Assembly (NCBI GenBank): GCA_903905585.1
Contig: CAIVHB010000144.1
Span: forward strand, 1-64,000
Origin: an uncultured Ferrovum sp.
Lineage (GTDB): Bacteria > Pseudomonadota > Gammaproteobacteria > Burkholderiales > Ferrovaceae
Length of the DNA: 64,000 nt
Direction: 5' to 3'
In this document: positions 17,740 to 29,170 of the stretch, in pieces
How the letters are laid out: every line of letters begins with the position of its first letter
How positions within the stretch are numbered: the stretch's first letter is position 1
Made by a program: the position numbers and the translations under genes
The notes under the pieces: model-generated
What the model saw: only the letters and a program-made list of their open reading frames with translations
Databases searched by the model: none
What the model was told of the DNA's origin: nothing

Positions 17740-19224
17740 TCAAATCTTCTTCATCGTTGTCTGCTGAATCAATTTATTCACCGAAGCATGCATAGGTTCA
17801 GTGAATGGCTTGGGGTAGATTCCCATGGCAAGCGTTGCCACAGCAAGAATCGCGAGCAAAGCAAATTCTCTGCGATTGATATCTTTTAATTCGCGCACGT
17901 GATCATTTGCAACTTCACCAAATATCACTCGCTTATACATCCAAAGCGTATAGGCAGCCCCAAAGATCAATGCGGTGGCGGCAAAGAACGCGTACCAGAA
18001 ATTGGCCTGAAGAACACCTAAAGTCACAATGAACTCACCAATGAAACCACTGGTTCCGGGAAGCCCCGCATTCGCCATTGCAAATAACATGAAGAAAGCT
18101 GCAAATTTAGGCATTGTATTCGCCACACCGCCATAGTCTGCAATTTTACGGGTATGCATACGGTCATACAAAACACCGATGCACAAAAACATGGCGCCAC
18201 TGACAAATCCATGAGAGATCATCTGCATTAAACCGCCTTCAATCCCAAACTGGTTGAAGACAAAGAAGCCCAAGGTTACAAAGCCCATGTGAGAAATGGA
18301 GGAGTAAGCCACTAACTTCTTCATATCAGCTTGAACCAATGCAACCAAGCCAATGTAAACAACTGCAATCAATGACAGTGTAATCATGAAACCAGACAGA
18401 TAGTGCGCTGCATCGGGAGCAATCGGAAGATTGAAACGCAAGAATCCATAGGCGCCGATTTTTAAGGTGATCGCGGCAAGTACAACCGATCCCCCGGTGG
18501 GCGCCTCAACGTGTGCGTCAGGTAACCAGGTATGTACCGGCCACATGGGTACCTTGACTGCAAATGACATGAACATCGCCATGAAGATCATAATCTGCAC
18601 GTTCAATGGCATTTGCAAAGCCTGGAATGCAGAGATCTCAAAACTCTGACCTGACTTCAAGTACATGTAAATAAAAGCGGCGAGCATCAGCAGCGAGCCC
18701 AACAAGGTGTACAGGAAGAATTTAATCGCTGCAAACACACGTCGTGGGCCACCCCAAACTCCGATGATAATAAACATCGGAATGAGCATTGCTTCGAAGA
18801 ATACGTAAAAAAGAATGGCGTCTAAGGAGGCAAACACCCCGTTGATCAAGCCAGACATCATCAAAAAAGCTGCCATATATTGCGCTGGGCGATCTTTAAT
18901 CACCTCCCAACCTGCTACAACAACCAATACCGTAGTAAAACTATTTAGCAGAATAAACCACATACTGATCCCATCAATTCCGAGATGGTAATTGATATGG
19001 AACGACGGAATCCAAGGGCTAAATTCGGCAAATTGCATGGATGCAAGAGCGGGATCAAAGCGCGTATAAAGCGGCACGGCAACCACTAGGCCAGCAAGGC
19101 TTCCGAGAAGAGCAAGTTTTCGTGCCAAAGGTGCTTTGTCTTGGCCTGAGCCAAGCAAAATCACAAGTACTCCAGCAATGATCGGAACCCAGATCGACAG
19201 GCTGAGGTAAGGGGTCATGGTCAT
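17740..19224 (-). CDS. nuoM: NADH-quinone oxidoreductase subunit M
   Basis: Antiporter-like proton-pumping subunit of complex I, 494 residues with about 14 spans. NYHLGIDGISMWF near the start, the helix-5 glutamate in FYVFFEAMLIPMF, VPMWPVHTWLPDAHVEAPT and KKLVAYSSISHMGFV are family hallmarks. It lies between nuoL (20 bp) and nuoN (10 bp). Confidence 0.96.
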   Translation of the reverse strand: MTMTPYLSLSIWVPIIAGVLVILLGSGQDKAPLARKLALLGSLAGLVVAVPLYTRFDPALASMQFAEFSPWIPSFHINYHLGIDGISMWFILLNSFTTVLVVVAGWEVIKDRPAQYMAAFLMMSGLINGVFASLDAILFYVFFEAMLIPMFIIIGVWGGPRRVFAAIKFFLYTLLGSLLMLAAFIYMYLKSGQSFEISAFQALQMPLNVQIMIFMAMFMSFAVKVPMWPVHTWLPDAHVEAPTGGSVVLAAITLKIGAYGFLRFNLPIAPDAAHYLSGFMITLSLIAVVYIGLVALVQADMKKLVAYSSISHMGFVTLGFFVFNQFGIEGGLMQMISHGFVSGAMFLCIGVLYDRMHTRKIADYGGVANTMPKFAAFFMLFAMANAGLPGTSGFIGEFIVTLGVLQANFWYAFFAATALIFGAAYTLWMYKRVIFGEVANDHVRELKDINRREFALLAILAVATLAMGIYPKPFTEPMHASVNKLIQQTTMKKI

Positions 19225-19244
19225 CTCAAATTCATCCAGCCCGA

Positions 19245-21194
19245 TTAGGCTTTGAAGAGCCAGATTGTCAGCAGCGCAAAGACGCCGAAGATCATCATGA
19301 AGGCATAGTTATAAAGGAAACCCGTTTGCAGTCGGCGGATCAGTGAAGAAGCACGCACTACAAGTGATGCAGAACCGTGGACCATACCACCGTCAATTAA
19401 GGTCTGATCGCCCACTCTCCACAACCCTCCCCCCATACTCAGGGCGCCACCGGCGAAAACAATTTCATTAAAGCGATCAAAATAATATTTGTTTTCAAGC
19501 ACACGGTAGATAGGACCAACACGATTCTTGATGGCTTCAGGAATATCAGGTCGCACTAAATAGAAATATGCTGATGTAGCAATCCCTGCGACCGCGAGGA
19601 TGAAGGGAGGCGCCATCATTCCATGCAAGGTGAACGCCACTATTCCATGCCATTCTTCACGCAGAACTGACATGGGTCCTTCAGGGGCTAAATAGATCGA
19701 TTGTCCAAAGTAATCCCCAAACAACAAGGGCTCTATCCCCATGAAGCCTGCAAAGAAGGACGGAATCGCTAACATGATGAGGGGAAAGGTAATCACCCAT
19801 GGGGATTCATGCAGATGTTCTTTGGTGTGATGGTCCATGCGCTCTTCACCATGAAAGGTCATAAACAACATACGGAATGAGTAGAAGGCAGTAATAAATA
19901 CACCTGCCATCACGGCAAATAAGGCGTAGCTGCTTCCCACTGCATGAGATGCCTGAACCGCTTCAATAATTGCATCTTTTGAGTAAAAGCCGGCGAAGGG
20001 TGGAATCCCTGCCAACGCAAGTGAACCGACCACTGCTGTCCAATAAGTAATGGGCAAATGCTTTCTCAAACCACCCATGTGACGCATGTCCTGCTCATGA
20101 TGCATCGCGTGTATCACACTACCCGCACCCAAGAACAACAGAGCCTTGAAGAAGGCATGCGTAGCCAAATGGAAAATAGCGACAGGGTAAGCAGAGACAC
20201 CAAGAGCTACGGTCATGTAGCCCAATTGCGACAAGGTTGAGTACGCCACCACACGTTTGATGTCGTATTGAATGATACCCAGAAAAGCCATCAATAATGC
20301 TGTTGTCGCCCCAATGATTAAAACCACCGAACGCGCTGTCGGGGAAAGCTCAAATAGCGGGGACATGCGCGATACCATGAAGATGCCTGCGGTCACCATT
20401 GTTGCCGCGTGAATCAGCGCTGAAATAGGGGTGGGGCCTTCCATCGAATCAGGCAACCAAACATGCAATGGCATTTGAGCTGACTTACCCATCGCACCGA
20501 TGAAAAGCAAGATGCAAGTTACCGTCATCAAAGACCATGGCGATCCAGTAAAGAGCTCTATCGTATCGTTGATGTGTGAGGGGGCCGCATTGAATACTGT
20601 TTGATAATCGAGTGAACCAAAGTGCGCCAGAACCAAGCCTATTCCTAGCAAGAAACCAAAGTCACCCACCCGGTTGACCAAAAAAGCTTTCATGTTGGCG
20701 TAAATTGCTGTGGGGCGGGTAAACCAAAAACCTATCAGCAAGTAGGAAACCAAGCCAACGGCTTCCCAACCAAAGAACAATTGCAAAAAATTGTTAGACA
20801 TGACCAGCATCAACATCGCAAAGGTGAAGAGCGCAATGTAGCTAAAGAAGCGCTGATAACCTGGATCTTCATGCATATAGCCAATGGTATAAACGTGAAC
20901 CATCAGAGATACAAAGGTCACTACAACCATCATCGTCGCGGTCAAAGGATCAATGAGGAAGCCAATTTGCAAAGGCAATGTCCCGATGGTGATCCAAGTA
21001 TAGAGCGCTTCGTTAAAATGAAAGCCATGGCTAAATACTTCATTTGCGACAAATAAGGAAATGAACAAGGCCACGGCCACACCTAGGATGGTGGCCAAAT
21101 GCGCGCCCGTCTTGCCAATGGTCCGACCTAGAAGCCCCGCCATAAGGGAACCGAATAGGGGCGCTAGGGGAATCAATACGAGTAATGATTTCAT
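19245..21194 (-). CDS. nuoL: NADH-quinone oxidoreductase subunit L
   Basis: The distal proton-pumping subunit of complex I, 649 residues. About 16 spans are expected, including the long lateral helix near the C-terminus that clamps the other antiporter modules. QLFFGWEAVGLVSYLLIGFW, MPLHVWLPDSMEGPTPISAL and KRVVAYSTLSQLGYM are diagnostic. Ten bp downstream of nuoK. Confidence 0.96.
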   Translation of the reverse strand: MKSLLVLIPLAPLFGSLMAGLLGRTIGKTGAHLATILGVAVALFISLFVANEVFSHGFHFNEALYTWITIGTLPLQIGFLIDPLTATMMVVVTFVSLMVHVYTIGYMHEDPGYQRFFSYIALFTFAMLMLVMSNNFLQLFFGWEAVGLVSYLLIGFWFTRPTAIYANMKAFLVNRVGDFGFLLGIGLVLAHFGSLDYQTVFNAAPSHINDTIELFTGSPWSLMTVTCILLFIGAMGKSAQMPLHVWLPDSMEGPTPISALIHAATMVTAGIFMVSRMSPLFELSPTARSVVLIIGATTALLMAFLGIIQYDIKRVVAYSTLSQLGYMTVALGVSAYPVAIFHLATHAFFKALLFLGAGSVIHAMHHEQDMRHMGGLRKHLPITYWTAVVGSLALAGIPPFAGFYSKDAIIEAVQASHAVGSSYALFAVMAGVFITAFYSFRMLFMTFHGEERMDHHTKEHLHESPWVITFPLIMLAIPSFFAGFMGIEPLLFGDYFGQSIYLAPEGPMSVLREEWHGIVAFTLHGMMAPPFILAVAGIATSAYFYLVRPDIPEAIKNRVGPIYRVLENKYYFDRFNEIVFAGGALSMGGGLWRVGDQTLIDGGMVHGSASLVVRASSLIRRLQTGFLYNYAFMMIFGVFALLTIWLFKA

Positions 21195-21203
21195 AGTGGG
21201 CGA

Positions 21204-21509
21204 TCAGTCCTTCAAACTATTAAGGTCGTCCACGTTAATCGTCGACAGATTACGGAACAGCACCACCAGAATGGCTAAGCCAATTGCTGATTCGGCAGCA
21301 GCTACGGTCAGAATAAAAAACACAAAAATCTGTCCGGCGGTATCGTGCAGGTAATGAGAGAAAGCAATGAAATTGAGATTAACAGCCAAGAGCATCAACT
21401 CGATGGACATCAAGAGAATAATCACGTTTTTGCGATTCAAAAAAATACCAACAACGCTGATCGCAAAGAGAATCGCAGCAAGAACCAGGTAGTGAGATAA
21501 AGTGATCAT
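21204..21509 (-). CDS. nuoK: NADH-quinone oxidoreductase subunit K
   Basis: Small membrane subunit of complex I, 101 residues with three spans. The two membrane glutamates of the proton path are present ([13 protein letters not shown] and [11 protein letters not shown]). The start overlaps the nuoJ stop (ATGA), so the two are translationally coupled. Confidence 0.96.
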   Translation of the reverse strand: MITLSHYLVLAAILFAISVVGIFLNRKNVIILLMSIELMLLAVNLNFIAFSHYLHDTAGQIFVFFILTVAAAESAIGLAILVVLFRNLSTINVDDLNSLKD

Positions 21510-22117
21510 GATGCTTCTCCCTGACCTTCAGTCTTCATATCCACCATACGAACTCGATCTTCGCGACGCACTCTAACCTGCTCAGCAGGATTCTGATATT
21601 TGGTGCCTTTACGACGTCGAAGGGTTAGAGCTATCGCTGCCACAATCGCTACCAAGAGAACCACCGAGGCAAGTTCAAAGGGATACACATAGGTAGTGTA
21701 TAGCTGCATACCAAGCTCACGCGTATTGCTGTATCCCTCTGGAGCAGGAACAAGATTGGAACCGAGATGATTGAAACGTGGGGTCATCACCGACAGTACC
21801 AATTCGCCCACCATCAACAAAGCAACCAAACCACCTAAAGGGAAATATTTCCAAAACCCCTCACGTAACTGATCCAGGTTGATATCTAGCATCATCACCA
21901 CGAAAAGAAACAGCACCATTACAGCACCTACATAGACGAGCACCAGACTAATCGCCAGGAATTCGGCTTCAAGCAACATCCAAAGCCCCGATCCAGAAAA
22001 GAATGCGAGCACAAGGAATAAAGCTGCATGAACGGGGTTTCGGGAAAGAATGACACCAATTCCCCCGGCTAATAGCAGCGTCGCAAACGCATAAAAAACA
22101 AAAGTCGAGAATTCCAT
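21506..22117 (-). CDS. nuoJ: NADH-quinone oxidoreductase subunit J
   Basis: Membrane subunit of complex I with five spans, 203 residues. The conserved helix-3 region reads [20 protein letters not shown]. The charged C-terminal tail ([20 protein letters not shown] and beyond) is cytoplasmic and longer than in E. coli. It overlaps nuoK by four bases and lies 41 bp after nuoI. Confidence 0.95.
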   Translation of the reverse strand: MEFSTFVFYAFATLLLAGGIGVILSRNPVHAALFLVLAFFSGSGLWMLLEAEFLAISLVLVYVGAVMVLFLFVVMMLDINLDQLREGFWKYFPLGGLVALLMVGELVLSVMTPRFNHLGSNLVPAPEGYSNTRELGMQLYTTYVYPFELASVVLLVAIVAAIALTLRRRKGTKYQNPAEQVRVRREDRVRMVDMKTEGQGEAS

Positions 22118-22158
22118 CAGGGTTCAGCTCTCCAGTTCTTTCATCTGTGATTCAGCGT

Positions 22159-22647
22159 TCATCGGTAAGCTGCATCAGAAGCACGATCACGTGCAATCTG
22201 CTCTTCTAGTCTGTCACCCACCGCTAAAAGCATAGGTTTGGTGTAATACAAATCACCACGTTTTTCACCGTGATATTCAAAATGGCGTGTCTCAACAATG
22301 GAATCGACCGGGCAGGATTCTTCACAGAAGCCGCAGAAAATACATTTGGTCAAATCGATGTCGTAACGCGTCGTGCGGCGCGAGCCATCAGCGCGCTTCT
22401 CTGATTCAATGGTAATCGCCAAAGCAGGACACACCGCTTCGCACAATTTGCAAGCTATACAGCGTTCTTCACCGTTGGGATAACGACGCAAGGCGTGTAG
22501 ACCACGAAAGCGTGGTGATTGCGGCGTTTTTTCTTCGGGATATTGAATAGTGATTTTACGTGCGAAGAAATTTTTGCCTGTGAGTTGCATTCCTTTCAGC
22601 AACTCACTCAGCATCAGACTTCCAATAAATTCTTTGATGGCACCCAT
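22159..22647 (-). CDS. nuoI: NADH-quinone oxidoreductase subunit I
   Basis: Peripheral-arm ferredoxin subunit, 162 residues, carrying clusters N6a and N6b that pass electrons towards NuoB. The two 4Fe-4S motifs are intact: [12 protein letters not shown] and [12 protein letters not shown]. Nine bp after nuoH. Confidence 0.97.
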   Translation of the reverse strand: MGAIKEFIGSLMLSELLKGMQLTGKNFFARKITIQYPEEKTPQSPRFRGLHALRRYPNGEERCIACKLCEAVCPALAITIESEKRADGSRRTTRYDIDLTKCIFCGFCEESCPVDSIVETRHFEYHGEKRGDLYYTKPMLLAVGDRLEEQIARDRASDAAYR

Positions 22648-22656
22648 GGAATTTCC

Positions 22657-23697
22657 TTAGTGGAACCAGATATTAATGATTGGGAGTTGGCGAATTGGTG
22701 CCTGCATCAACAATGCGACGACAAGTAGCCAAGTTAATGAAATCGGAATGAGCACCTTCCAGCCCAAGCGCATGATCTGGTCATAGCGATATCGAGGGAA
22801 TGTGGCGCGAGACCATAAAAAGAGGAAAAGCACACAGGATGTCTTCAGCAACAACCAAATCATCCCGGATGGCAGGAAAGAGAAGGGTGCAAGCCATCCA
22901 CCCAAAAACATAATACTGGTTAGGGTTGAGATCAGAATCATGTTGGCGTATTCAGCCAAGAAAAACACAGCAAAGGTCATGCCGGAATATTCAACATGGA
23001 AACCGGCAACAATTTCAGATTCGCCTTCAGCTACGTCAAAAGGTGCGCGGTTGGTTTCTGCCAGGCCAGAAATGAAGTACACAACAAATAACGGAAACAG
23101 CGGCACAAAATTCCATTGCAGAAACCCCAGTGTCCCAGTTTGCTGTTGAACAATTTGTATGAGGTTCAGGCTGTGAGACATCACCAAAACTCCGACAAGC
23201 GCAAAACCCATCGCAATTTCATAGGCAACGATCTGAGCTGCAGAACGCATTGCACCCAAGAATGCATATTTAGAATTTGAGGCCCAACCTGCGACCACTA
23301 CGCCATACACCCCCATTGAGGTGATCGCCATAATGTAGAGCAAACCCGCATCAATGTTAGCCAAAACAAGTTCCGGCGAGAATGGAACGACAGCCCATGC
23401 CGCCATTGCTGGCATGATGATCAACACAGGGGCAAGGACAAACAAGAAGCTGTTTGCATCGCTAGGCACCACAATCTCTTTGGTCATTAACTTCAGAGCA
23501 TCGGCGATAGGTTGCAAGAAGCCCATCGGCCCCACGCGGTTAGGGCCCTTACGTACTTGCATGGCGCCGATCACTTTGCGCTCAGCTAAGGTCAGATAAG
23601 CCACCGCCCCAAGCAAGGGAAGGACAATCAGAACGATACGAAATAATGCCCAAACCAAAGGCCAGGCGGCACCGAAGAACGCCTGCAGTTCAGCCAT
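22657..23697 (-). CDS. nuoH: NADH-quinone oxidoreductase subunit H
   Basis: Membrane subunit at the junction with the peripheral arm that forms much of the quinone chamber; 346 residues and about eight spans. [19 protein letters not shown] near the start and [20 protein letters not shown] in the acidic loop are diagnostic. It lies 39 bp after nuoG. Confidence 0.97.
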   Translation of the reverse strand: MAELQAFFGAAWPLVWALFRIVLIVLPLLGAVAYLTLAERKVIGAMQVRKGPNRVGPMGFLQPIADALKLMTKEIVVPSDANSFLFVLAPVLIIMPAMAAWAVVPFSPELVLANIDAGLLYIMAITSMGVYGVVVAGWASNSKYAFLGAMRSAAQIVAYEIAMGFALVGVLVMSHSLNLIQIVQQQTGTLGFLQWNFVPLFPLFVVYFISGLAETNRAPFDVAEGESEIVAGFHVEYSGMTFAVFFLAEYANMILISTLTSIMFLGGWLAPFSFLPSGMIWLLLKTSCVLFLFLWSRATFPRYRYDQIMRLGWKVLIPISLTWLLVVALLMQAPIRQLPIINIWFH

Positions 23698-23736
23698 GAA
23701 GATCGTCCTCTATGAAAAATTTATCTAATTTGCGCA

Positions 23737-26133
23737 TCATGTTAAACGCTCAATGTGAACTGCGCCTGAAGTGATGCCAATAGCAGAGGTTTCAGGCCAT
23801 GCTGCAGGAATTCTTGCCACACCCATGACGAGATGCTCATCGGTGACTACAGGCAGATCAGCATAGGCATCTAGATGTTTAACGCGAACTAACTCCCCCG
23901 CTTGCACATGCAAGGACTGAGCGGTTTCAGGATGCATCACCACACTTGCTTTCCAGCCATCAGCACGGGCCTGCAAGGAGGGGGAACGACGCACAATCGA
24001 ATCGGCTCTGTAAATAGGCGTTTCTGTTGCGCGTTCCAAATAATGTCCCGGCATCAAACCGTTGGGTACTGGGGGTAATACATCTTTAGCATGGGCATTC
24101 AGAGGGTTAAACGCATAGCGATGAACACGATCAGACAAGTCTTTGCCCATCGATGTACGAAGACCCTCTATATCCTCAAAATCAAAGCCCGGGAGAGCGA
24201 GCAGATTGGCCAGAACACGCAAGACTTTCCAGGCAGGACGACACTCGCCCAAAGGTTTAACCGAAGCAGAAAAAGACTGCAAACGCCCTTCAGTATTCAC
24301 AAAACTTCCCGCAGTCTCGCTAAACGGCGCAATGGGCAGAATCACATTTGCATATTCTGAGACTTGGGAAGTGAAACTGGTCAGCGCAATGACGCAACGA
24401 GCAGACTTCATTGCTGAAACTGCTGCAGCACCATCAGCAGAATCGAGATCAGGTTCTGAACCTAACAATAGATAGGCTTCTCGACCATGAGAAATCAAGT
24501 CGCTGGCAGGTTTGCCTTGAATCGCATCATGACCAAATGGACCATGGCTTGGAACCGCACCAACAATATCTGCACCTACGCTATTTGCAGCCTCGCCAAT
24601 CACCCCAAAGCTGGATTGGGTAAGGCGAGCTAATTCTTCGCCCATCACATATAACTGACTAAACTCAGGATGGTGCTGCGCAAAATTACCTAACATCACC
24701 GCAGAGTGTTCCCCTTGCAGTAAGCTGGCGGCAATCTCTTGAGCCTCAGCACTTACCATCACATTTTCAATGCCAAATGATGCGGGCAGCACATGACCGG
24801 TTTGATGCGCCACTGCTGATAGCACTTGAGCTAAGGCATTAGGCAACTCGGAGGGCTTCACAAACAGAGAAGCGCCTTTAGCTATTGCTAGGTCATCATT
24901 GGCAATATGAATGAGATGAAGCTTTGAACCCTTGCGCGCAGCTTGTCGCAGACGCACTGCAATCAAAGGATGGTCTTTGCGCAAACTCGAACCAATCATC
25001 AAGCTGGAATTTAGCTGAGAGACTGCGGCGACCGTCATTCCTAACCAAGGCGCACCTTGCACAGAAGAATCAAGGCGGAAATCGGTTTGCTTTAAACGAT
25101 GATCAACGTTACCACTGCCTAGACCGCGAACTAAGGCTTGCAACAGATACAGCTCTTCTAAGGTCTGATTAGGGCTTGCTAATGCTGCGATTGCATCAGG
25201 GCCTGCAGAAGAATGTAAAGCTTGACGTAGGCCCTCTACCGCAAAATCAAGCGCCTCCTGCCACGTGCTTTCTGCCCACTGACCATCACGCTTAATCATG
25301 GGCTTCACTGCGCGATCAGAGGCACTCAGTGCATCATAAGAAAAGCGGTCTTTATCGGATAACCAGCATTCATTCAGCGCTTCATTCACGCCAGGCAATA
25401 CACGCATCACGCGGTCAGCCTTAGATTGAATGACCAAATTAGATCCTAAGCTGCAATGCGGGCTGATAGAACGACTACGACGCAATTCCCAAGTACGCGC
25501 GGAAAAACGGAAAGGTTTGCTAGTCAGCGCCCCAACTGGGCAAAGATCAATCGCATTTCCGGAAATTTCAGAATCAACGGTATGGCCCATAAAAGCCATG
25601 ATCTCAGAGTGTTCTCCGCGACCACCCATCCCTAATTCCATAATGCCCGCAATCTCTTCACCATAGCGCACACAACGGGTGCAGTGAATACAGCGAGTCA
25701 TATCAGTAGAAATCAGAGGACCCAGATCTTTGTTGGCGACCACACGCTTTTCTTCTTGATAGCGCGAACCGCTTCCACCATAACCCACAGCCAAATCTTG
25801 AAGTTGACACTCTCCACCTTGGTCGCAAATGGGACAATCTAGCGGATGGTTGATCAACAAGAATTCCATTACGGCTTTTTGCGATTTCACTGCAAATTCA
25901 GAATGCGTAAATACCTTCATCCCCTCAGCCACAGGTGTCGCGCATGCTGGTAAGGGTTTAGGCGCTTTTTCAACTTGCACCAAACACATGCGGCAATTGG
26001 CAGCGATCGACAGTTTGTTGTGATAACAGAAATGAGGAATCGCAATGTTGAGCTGTCGCGCAGCATCCATCACGGTGCGTCCGGGCTCAATCTGGGTGGC
26101 CTGTCCGTCGATTTCAATATTCAGCAAAGCCAT
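23737..26133 (-). CDS. nuoG: NADH-quinone oxidoreductase subunit G
   Basis: Largest peripheral-arm subunit, 798 residues. An N-terminal 2Fe-2S ferredoxin domain (CYHNKLSIAANCRMC) is followed by the cysteine-histidine motifs HPLDCPICDQGGECQL and CIHCTRC for 4Fe-4S clusters. A long molybdopterin-oxidoreductase-like region that binds no cofactor in complex I then follows, with a C-terminal molydop-binding fold. It starts two bp after nuoF. Confidence 0.96.
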   Translation of the reverse strand: MALLNIEIDGQATQIEPGRTVMDAARQLNIAIPHFCYHNKLSIAANCRMCLVQVEKAPKPLPACATPVAEGMKVFTHSEFAVKSQKAVMEFLLINHPLDCPICDQGGECQLQDLAVGYGGSGSRYQEEKRVVANKDLGPLISTDMTRCIHCTRCVRYGEEIAGIMELGMGGRGEHSEIMAFMGHTVDSEISGNAIDLCPVGALTSKPFRFSARTWELRRSRSISPHCSLGSNLVIQSKADRVMRVLPGVNEALNECWLSDKDRFSYDALSASDRAVKPMIKRDGQWAESTWQEALDFAVEGLRQALHSSAGPDAIAALASPNQTLEELYLLQALVRGLGSGNVDHRLKQTDFRLDSSVQGAPWLGMTVAAVSQLNSSLMIGSSLRKDHPLIAVRLRQAARKGSKLHLIHIANDDLAIAKGASLFVKPSELPNALAQVLSAVAHQTGHVLPASFGIENVMVSAEAQEIAASLLQGEHSAVMLGNFAQHHPEFSQLYVMGEELARLTQSSFGVIGEAANSVGADIVGAVPSHGPFGHDAIQGKPASDLISHGREAYLLLGSEPDLDSADGAAAVSAMKSARCVIALTSFTSQVSEYANVILPIAPFSETAGSFVNTEGRLQSFSASVKPLGECRPAWKVLRVLANLLALPGFDFEDIEGLRTSMGKDLSDRVHRYAFNPLNAHAKDVLPPVPNGLMPGHYLERATETPIYRADSIVRRSPSLQARADGWKASVVMHPETAQSLHVQAGELVRVKHLDAYADLPVVTDEHLVMGVARIPAAWPETSAIGITSGAVHIERLT

Positions 26134-26135
26134 GA

Positions 26136-27437
26136 TTAAGCGGCCTCTGCGTGGTTGTGCGCGGCGCCTGAACCCACCAAACAGCGCTTATGCTGAATGT
26201 GGTATTCAAACTCAGAGCGGAAGTGCGTTACAAAACTCTTCACGGGCATTGCTGCTGCATCCCCTAAAGCGCAAATAGTACGACCAGAAATGTTATCCGA
26301 CAGATTAAGCAACAAATCTAAATCTTCAGGGCGCCCTTGTCCCTGTTCGATACGATGAATCACTCGGTACAGCCAGCCCGTTCCCTCACGACAGGGAGTG
26401 CACTGACCGCAAGACTCTTCGTGGTAGAAATACGAAAGGCGCTCTAAGGCTTTCACCATGCAAACCGTTTCATCCATCACGATGACAGCACCTGAACCCA
26501 ACATTGAGCCAGCTTTAGCGATGGAATCGTAGTCCATGTCGGTATTCATCATAATTTCTGCAGGCAAAACAGGGGCCGAGGAACCTCCTGGAATAACCGC
26601 CTTTAACTTCTTACCACCGCGCATGCCCCCTGCCATTTCTAGCAATTCAGCAAATGGAGTTCCCAGCGGGATTTCAAAATTACCAGGGCGCTCAACATGC
26701 CCGGAAACTGAAAATAGTTTGCAGCCGCCATTATTAGGCTTACCAATTTCCAAGAAATGCTGACCGCCTTGCAAAATAATGTAAGGCACCGACGCAAAAG
26801 TCTCAGTGTTATTGATGGTAGTTGGTTTACCGTACAAACCAAAACTTGCCGGAAACGGAGGCTTAAAACGTGGCTGCCCTTTTTTGCCTTCTAAAGATTC
26901 AAGCAATGCAGTCTCTTCACCACAGATATATGCACCATAACCATGTGCGTTGTATAACTGAAAGTCAAAACCTGAACCCATGATGTTATTGCCTAGATAC
27001 CCTGCTGCACGAGCCTCTTCAATCGCCTCTTCGCAGCGCTCATACACAGACCAGATTTCTCCGTGAATATAGTTGTATCCCGCTTTGGCTCCCATGGCAT
27101 AACCGCCAATGATCATTCCTTCAATAAGCGCATGTGGGTTATAACGAAGAATGTCTCGGTCTTTAAACGTGCCGGGCTCACCCTCATCAGAGTTGCACAC
27201 CACATATTTGTCCCCAGTGTAATTCTTGGGCATGAAACCCCATTTCACTCCAGTGGGAAATCCAGCTCCACCTCGGCCTCTGAGGCCGGACAGTTTAACC
27301 TCGGCAACCACTTCATCCGGAGTCATTGGCTTAGTCAAAATTTTGCGCAGGGCTTCATAACCTCCACGCTGAACATAATCAGCTAGGCGCCAAGTGCGGT
27401 CACCGTCTAGGCCACCCGTTATTGCTTGATTATTCAT
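26136..27437 (-). CDS. nuoF: NADH-quinone oxidoreductase subunit F
   Basis: NADH- and FMN-binding entry subunit, 433 residues. [13 protein letters not shown] forms the nucleotide site, [14 protein letters not shown] the FMN region, and [12 protein letters not shown] with the later Cys in GRTICALGD holds the N3 4Fe-4S cluster. The start overlaps the nuoE stop by ATGA. Confidence 0.97.
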   Translation of the reverse strand: MNNQAITGGLDGDRTWRLADYVQRGGYEALRKILTKPMTPDEVVAEVKLSGLRGRGGAGFPTGVKWGFMPKNYTGDKYVVCNSDEGEPGTFKDRDILRYNPHALIEGMIIGGYAMGAKAGYNYIHGEIWSVYERCEEAIEEARAAGYLGNNIMGSGFDFQLYNAHGYGAYICGEETALLESLEGKKGQPRFKPPFPASFGLYGKPTTINNTETFASVPYIILQGGQHFLEIGKPNNGGCKLFSVSGHVERPGNFEIPLGTPFAELLEMAGGMRGGKKLKAVIPGGSSAPVLPAEIMMNTDMDYDSIAKAGSMLGSGAVIVMDETVCMVKALERLSYFYHEESCGQCTPCREGTGWLYRVIHRIEQGQGRPEDLDLLLNLSDNISGRTICALGDAAAMPVKSFVTHFRSEFEYHIQHKRCLVGSGAAHNHAEAA

Positions 27438-27907
27438 TTAAGGTCCTCTAGCAATTGATCCACATCTGCAATGCTCATTTTGCAATGAATGGCTTTGTTG
27501 TTGACTAACAGCACGGGGGCATCACCGCACGCCCCAAAACATTGACCTTCTTTAAGGCTAAAACGTCCATCCTGCGTGACTTCGTTGAAGCCAATGCCGA
27601 GTTTATCCATTAAATATTTCTGGGTATCCAGAGCACCAGACAATGCGCATGGCAGGTTAGTACATAAGGTCAACTTGTGACGCCCCATGGGTTTGAGATT
27701 AAACATCTCATAGAACGATGCAACTTCATACACCGCCATAGGGGCCATTTCGAGGTAGTCGGCTACTGCTTGAATGACATCTGGCGATAGCCAGCTATGT
27801 TCGTCCTGAGCAATGGCTAAGGCTGCGATCACAGCAGACTGCTTTCGGTCTGCCGGGTATTTTGTGACCTCATGATCAATGAGGCTACGTGCGTGTTGAC
27901 TGAGCAT
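27434..27907 (-). CDS. nuoE: NADH-quinone oxidoreductase subunit E
   Basis: Thioredoxin-fold 2Fe-2S subunit of the NADH module, 157 residues. The cluster ligands are in CTNLPC and CFGACG. I chose the ATG at 27907, one base after the nuoD stop, because the longer frame to 27970 would run back over the nuoD end and add residues unlike the family. Four-base overlap with nuoF. Confidence 0.95.
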   Translation of the reverse strand: MLSQHARSLIDHEVTKYPADRKQSAVIAALAIAQDEHSWLSPDVIQAVADYLEMAPMAVYEVASFYEMFNLKPMGRHKLTLCTNLPCALSGALDTQKYLMDKLGIGFNEVTQDGRFSLKEGQCFGACGDAPVLLVNNKAIHCKMSIADVDQLLEDLK

Positions 27908-27908
27908 A

Positions 27909-29162
27909 TTAGCGGTCAATTTCCCCAAAAACGATATCTTGTGTGCCAATGATTGCAACCACGTCGGCAATCATATGACCCCGTGCCATCTCATCTAGAG
28001 CAGCCAAATGCGGGAAGCCAGGCGCGCGAATTTTTAAACGATAAGGCTTGTTCGCACCATCTGATACTAGGTACACACCAAACTCACCTTTAGGCGCTTC
28101 AACAGCTGCATAGGCTTCACCTGGAGGAACGTGAAAGCCCTCAGTAAACAATTTAAAGTGATGGATGAGCGCTTCCATATTTCCCTTCATGGATTCGCGA
28201 GCGGGGGGCGTCAGTTTATGGTTATCGCTGATCACAGGACCAGGGTTATTGCGCAACCAATCAACGCACTGACGAATAATTCTATTGGATTGACGAAACT
28301 CTTCGATACGCACCAAATATCGATCGTAACAGTCCCCGTTTACCCCAACAGGAATCTGGAAATCTATTTTGTTATAGACTTCATAAGGTTGCTTCTTTCG
28401 CAAATCCCACTCTACCCCTGATCCACGCAACATTGGCCCAGTAAAGCCCAAGGCCATGGCGCGCTCAGGCGAAACTACGCCAATCCCAACTGTTCTTTGT
28501 TTCCAAATACGATTATCGGTGAGCAAGGTTTCATACTCATCCACATAACCAGGAAAGCGATGGGTGAAGTCTTCAATAAAATCCAGCAAAGAGCCTTCGC
28601 GATTTGCATTAAGAGAACTGAGTTTTCCATCCGTACTCTTTTTGTGCTGCAAATGTTTTGGCATGCTATCGGGAAGATCTCGATAGACTCCACCCGGGCG
28701 ATAGTAAGCAGCGTGCAAACGGGCACCCGATACTGTTTCATAGCAATCCATTAAATCTTCTCGTTCACGGAAGGCGTACAAGAAAACTGTCATTGCACCT
28801 ACGTCCAGGGCGTGTGCACCTAACCATAAAAGGTGATTAAGAATTCGAGTGATCTCATCAAACATCACGCGGATGTATTGGGCACGCACAGGAACATCCA
28901 CACCCAGCAACTTTTCGATGGACATCACATAGCCATGCTCATTACACATCATCGAGACGTAATCTAGACGATCCATGTAAGGGACGGATTGCAAAAATGT
29001 GCGCTGCTCGGCCAGTTTTTCAGTGCCACGATGAAGCAAACCAATATGCGGATCCGCCCGCTCGATGACTTCACCATCTAATTCCAAAACCAGACGCAAC
29101 ACGCCGTGAGCCGCAGGATGCTGGGGCCCAAAATTCATTGTGTAATTTCTAATCTCTGCCAT
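27909..29162 (-). CDS. nuoD: NADH-quinone oxidoreductase subunit D
   Basis: 49-kDa subunit related to hydrogenase large subunits, 417 residues, forming the quinone site with NuoB. It starts with [20 protein letters not shown] and shows [12 protein letters not shown]. It is separate from nuoC, as in most betaproteobacteria and unlike the fused NuoCD of E. coli. Eight bp after nuoC. Confidence 0.97.
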   Translation of the reverse strand: MAEIRNYTMNFGPQHPAAHGVLRLVLELDGEVIERADPHIGLLHRGTEKLAEQRTFLQSVPYMDRLDYVSMMCNEHGYVMSIEKLLGVDVPVRAQYIRVMFDEITRILNHLLWLGAHALDVGAMTVFLYAFREREDLMDCYETVSGARLHAAYYRPGGVYRDLPDSMPKHLQHKKSTDGKLSSLNANREGSLLDFIEDFTHRFPGYVDEYETLLTDNRIWKQRTVGIGVVSPERAMALGFTGPMLRGSGVEWDLRKKQPYEVYNKIDFQIPVGVNGDCYDRYLVRIEEFRQSNRIIRQCVDWLRNNPGPVISDNHKLTPPARESMKGNMEALIHHFKLFTEGFHVPPGEAYAAVEAPKGEFGVYLVSDGANKPYRLKIRAPGFPHLAALDEMARGHMIADVVAIIGTQDIVFGEIDR

Positions 29163-29170
29163 ACGACGCC

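Noticed and set aside
27908-27970. Longer NuoE start
   Set aside because: It would overlap the nuoD end by more than 60 bases; an ATG one base after the nuoD stop gives the family length.
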